A stretch of 64,000 bases of DNA from contig NZ_CP117969.2 of NCBI RefSeq assembly GCF_028743515.2, positions 2,079,501 through 2,143,500 of the forward strand, written 5' to 3'. Below the pieces are notes generated by a model. That model was given only the letters and a program-made list of their open reading frames with translations. It made no database searches and was not told where the DNA came from. Both the position numbers and the translations under genes were made by a program. This stretch comes from Imtechella halotolerans. Its GTDB lineage: Bacteria > Bacteroidota > Bacteroidia > Flavobacteriales > Flavobacteriaceae. Positions within the stretch are counted from its first letter, which is position 1; each line of letters begins with the position of its first letter. This document shows, in pieces, positions 62,532 through 64,000 of the stretch.

Positions 62532-63197
62532 ATGAGAGCCATACCTATTAATCATCAAAAAATTACAGATGAAATTATAATAAATCGCATTTTGAGTGGC
62601 GAGAAGGAATTATATGAGATTTTGGTAAGACGTAACAACCAAAAACTATTTCGAATCATTAGAAGCTATATCAAAGGCCAAGAAGAGATAGAAGATATAA
62701 TGCAGAACAGCTATATTAAAGCATTCACGAATTTGCATCAATTTAATTCAAATTCCAAGTTTTCAACTTGGCTAATTCGCATTGCAATTAATGAATCATT
62801 AGTAGTTCTAAAAAACAAAGGGAATATTATACACTTGAATAGTTTTTACCAAGGTAAGAATGATTTGTCTATTATAGAATTCCCTGACAACATACAATCA
62901 AATCCACAAGAAAAAATGATACAAAATGAAGCAAAGCAGCTCCTAGAAAATGCAATTGACAAATTGGAATTTAAATACAGGGTAGTTTATATAATGAAAG
63001 AAGTGGAAGAAATGAGTTTAAAGGAAATAGCAACAACCTTAGATCTAAGTCTTGCTAATGTAAAAATAAGACTACACCGTTCAAAAGAAATGCTAAAAGA
63101 AATACTTTACAAATTATCAAATACTAAGGATCTATTTGAATTTGGTTTTAAACAATGTGACCGATTAACTGAAAAAGTAATGGGGAAAATACAATAA
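62532..63197 (+). CDS. RNA polymerase sigma factor, ECF subfamily
   Basis: This 221-residue sigma-70-type factor has region 2 (about 25-95; ELYEILVRRNNQKLFRIIRS then EDIMQNSYIKAFTNLHQF and KFSTWLIRIAINESL). Region 4 spans about 130-195 (KLEFKYRVVYIMKEVEEMSL, KEIATTLDLSLANVKIRLHR, SKEMLKEIL). No anti-sigma gene follows, which is unusual for a classic cognate pair, though many Bacteroidota ECF factors stand alone. The DoxX gene is its divergent neighbour and a possible target. Confidence 0.92.
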   Translation: MRAIPINHQKITDEIIINRILSGEKELYEILVRRNNQKLFRIIRSYIKGQEEIEDIMQNSYIKAFTNLHQFNSNSKFSTWLIRIAINESLVVLKNKGNIIHLNSFYQGKNDLSIIEFPDNIQSNPQEKMIQNEAKQLLENAIDKLEFKYRVVYIMKEVEEMSLKEIATTLDLSLANVKIRLHRSKEMLKEILYKLSNTKDLFEFGFKQCDRLTEKVMGKIQ

Positions 63198-63316
63198 CAT
63201 CCTGCAATGACAAAATTCTTTACTATTTGATAATTTATCCAAACCTTTTAAAAATACATGCCTTTTTAATTACAAAAGGAGCGAATCTCTTATTCAGTAG
63301 GATTTTACATAAAAAT

Positions 63317-63357
63317 AAAACGGGACAAACTCTAATTTTAAGAACTTGTCCCGTTTT
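63317..63357 (-). terminator. Terminator of the tRNA unit
   Basis: AAAACGGGACAA (63317-63328) pairs perfectly with TTGTCCCGTTTT (63346-63357). On the minus strand it follows the tRNA-Leu 3' end by 1 bp and leads into a U-rich tract. Confidence 0.88.
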
Positions 63358-63358
63358 G

Positions 63359-63444
63359 TACTCGGGGCGGGACTTGAACCCGCACGAACATTACTGCTCA
63401 CTGGATTTTAAGTCCAGCGTGTCTACCAATTCCACCACCCGAGC
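63359..63444 (-). tRNA. tRNA-Leu (anticodon UAA)
   Basis: This 86-nt gene has an acceptor stem GCTCGGG with CCCGAGT, a D-arm containing GGTGGAATTGGTAGACAC, and the anticodon stem-loop CTGGACTTAAAATCCAG giving anticodon TAA. The long variable arm and T-arm GCGGGTTCAAGTCCCGC fit. The long variable arm confirms a class II tRNA. CCA is not encoded. It follows tRNA-Gly in the same direction. Confidence 0.95.
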
Positions 63445-63494
63445 CTAGCACTGATGCAGGACAAAAGAACTGAAAATGTCATCAGTTTCTTTTG

Positions 63495-63567
63495 AGCGAA
63501 AAACGGGGTTCGAACCCGCGACCTCAACCTTGGCAAGGTTGCGCTCTACCAGCTGAGCTATTTTCGC
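63495..63567 (-). tRNA. tRNA-Gly (anticodon GCC)
   Basis: This 73-nt gene has an acceptor GCGAAAA/TTTTCGC, D-arm TAGCTCAGCTGGTAGAGC, anticodon arm CAACCTTGCCAAGGTTG giving GCC, and T-arm GCGGGTTCGAACCCCGT. The discriminator base is U. CCA is not encoded. It is probably co-transcribed with the downstream tRNA-Leu. Confidence 0.96.
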
Positions 63568-63709
63568 ATTTTTGTTAAGGAACGTGTGCAATTCCTAATC
63601 TTAATTGCGGATGCAAATTTAATACATTTCCACAAATACCAAAACGTTTTAGAAAAAAAGTGACAAAATAATTCACAATAATCTCTAGGGAACTGATTAT
63701 CAGACTACC

Positions 63710-64000
63710 CTATTTAGCTCGAGTTAACATTCGCTTTATCTCATTTAGCTTCATTAGTGCTTCTATCGGGGTTAGCGTATCAATATCTGTATGAATAATC
63801 TCTTGCTTTATCTCCTCCAACAAAGGATCATCTAAATGAAAAAAACTAAGCTGCATTTCATTCTGAGCCGTTTTTAATTTATCCGTAAGCTCTTCACTTG
63901 AATGAGATTTCTCTAATTTCTTAAGTATTTTATTAGCTTTAGCCAGCACTTGCTGAGGCATACCTGCCATTTTCGCCACATGAATTCCAAAACTATGTTC
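63710..64000 (-). CDS. mutS: DNA mismatch repair protein MutS, C-terminal fragment cut by the window edge
   Basis: The 96 visible residues begin EHSFGIHVAKMAGMPQQVLA, matching the SFGIHVAxLAGxP segment after the ATPase domain of MutS. The helical C-terminal tail (KANKILKKLEKSHSSEELTD and beyond) follows, ending in MKLNEIKRMLTRAK. The rest of the gene lies to the right of the window. The tRNA genes follow it on the same strand after about 140 bp. Confidence 0.93.
   Translation of the reverse strand, partial: EHSFGIHVAKMAGMPQQVLAKANKILKKLEKSHSSEELTDKLKTAQNEMQLSFFHLDDPLLEEIKQEIIHTDIDTLTPIEALMKLNEIKRMLTRAK

Noticed and set aside
63227-63448. 73-codon plus-strand ORF across the tRNA-Leu gene
   Set aside because: It is an antisense reading of the tRNA and its terminator, a frequent false call.
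1-64000. CRISPR arrays, insertion sequences, prophage or integrase genes
   Set aside because: No regularly spaced repeats, transposase, integrase or phage structural genes were seen on either strand.

Overview
The window comes from an AT-rich member of the Bacteroidota, almost certainly a Flavobacteriaceae. The evidence is two SusC/SusD pairs, a TAnnTTTG-type promoter, DUF5686, bifunctional-nuclease and short-chain threonine dehydrogenase genes, a membrane pyrophosphatase, and a methionine operon ordered metY-metX-thrA. Most of it is single-copy housekeeping sequence. The accessory part is a glycan-utilisation region at about 27.9-52.9 kb. No rRNA, insertion sequence, prophage or CRISPR array is visible.

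Region 1 (1-4.8 kb) is methionine and SAM synthesis. On the minus strand run metY, metX and the start of a thrA-type aspartokinase. On the plus strand is metK. Three different cis-acting sensors lie here: a methionine-rich leader peptide with an intrinsic terminator before metY, a SAM-I aptamer between metY and metX, and a SAM-II-type aptamer before metK. The SAM-I aptamer accounts for the false N-terminal extension of the metX reading frame.

Region 2 (5-27.8 kb) is housekeeping: a deoxynucleoside kinase, an S9 peptidase, membrane and soluble pyrophosphatases, a DUF5686 outer-membrane protein, pdhB, etfBA, a bifunctional nuclease, a CNT nucleoside transporter, thyA, a tricorn-like protease, a class V aminotransferase, folA and fabD. 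A 22-bp perfect palindrome lies between the divergent pdhB and etfBA. A decayed gene fragment lies at about 24.2-24.5 kb.

Region 3 (27.9-52.9 kb) looks like a locus for N-acetylgalactosamine-containing glycans or glycoproteins. A DeoR-type regulator precedes a minus-strand operon: an AgaS-type SIS protein, two PfkB kinases, a class II tagatose/fructose-bisphosphate aldolase, an amidohydrolase and a GH109-type enzyme. Divergent to this are susC-susD, an F5/8C surface lipoprotein and a secreted metzincin-like protease that carries its own F5/8C domain. A second susC-susD pair, a DUF3472 lipoprotein and a PhoD-type phosphatase follow. The two susC genes share an almost identical 5' end and a twin TTCGAAA operator with the same 18-bp phase.

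Region 4 (53-62 kb) holds threonine dehydrogenase with a formylglycine-generating-enzyme lipoprotein, then what looks like a small nitrosative/iron-sulfur stress regulon: a Crp/Fnr regulator, a thioredoxin-like protein, a hemerythrin protein, a COX1/NnrS-like membrane protein, ScdA/RIC and nadAB. Four TATGA-N6-TCATA boxes lie in the intergenic regions of this block. The window ends with DoxX, an ECF sigma factor, tRNA-Leu(UAA), tRNA-Gly(GCC) and the 3' end of mutS.

All functions are read from motifs, lengths and context. No database search was possible.
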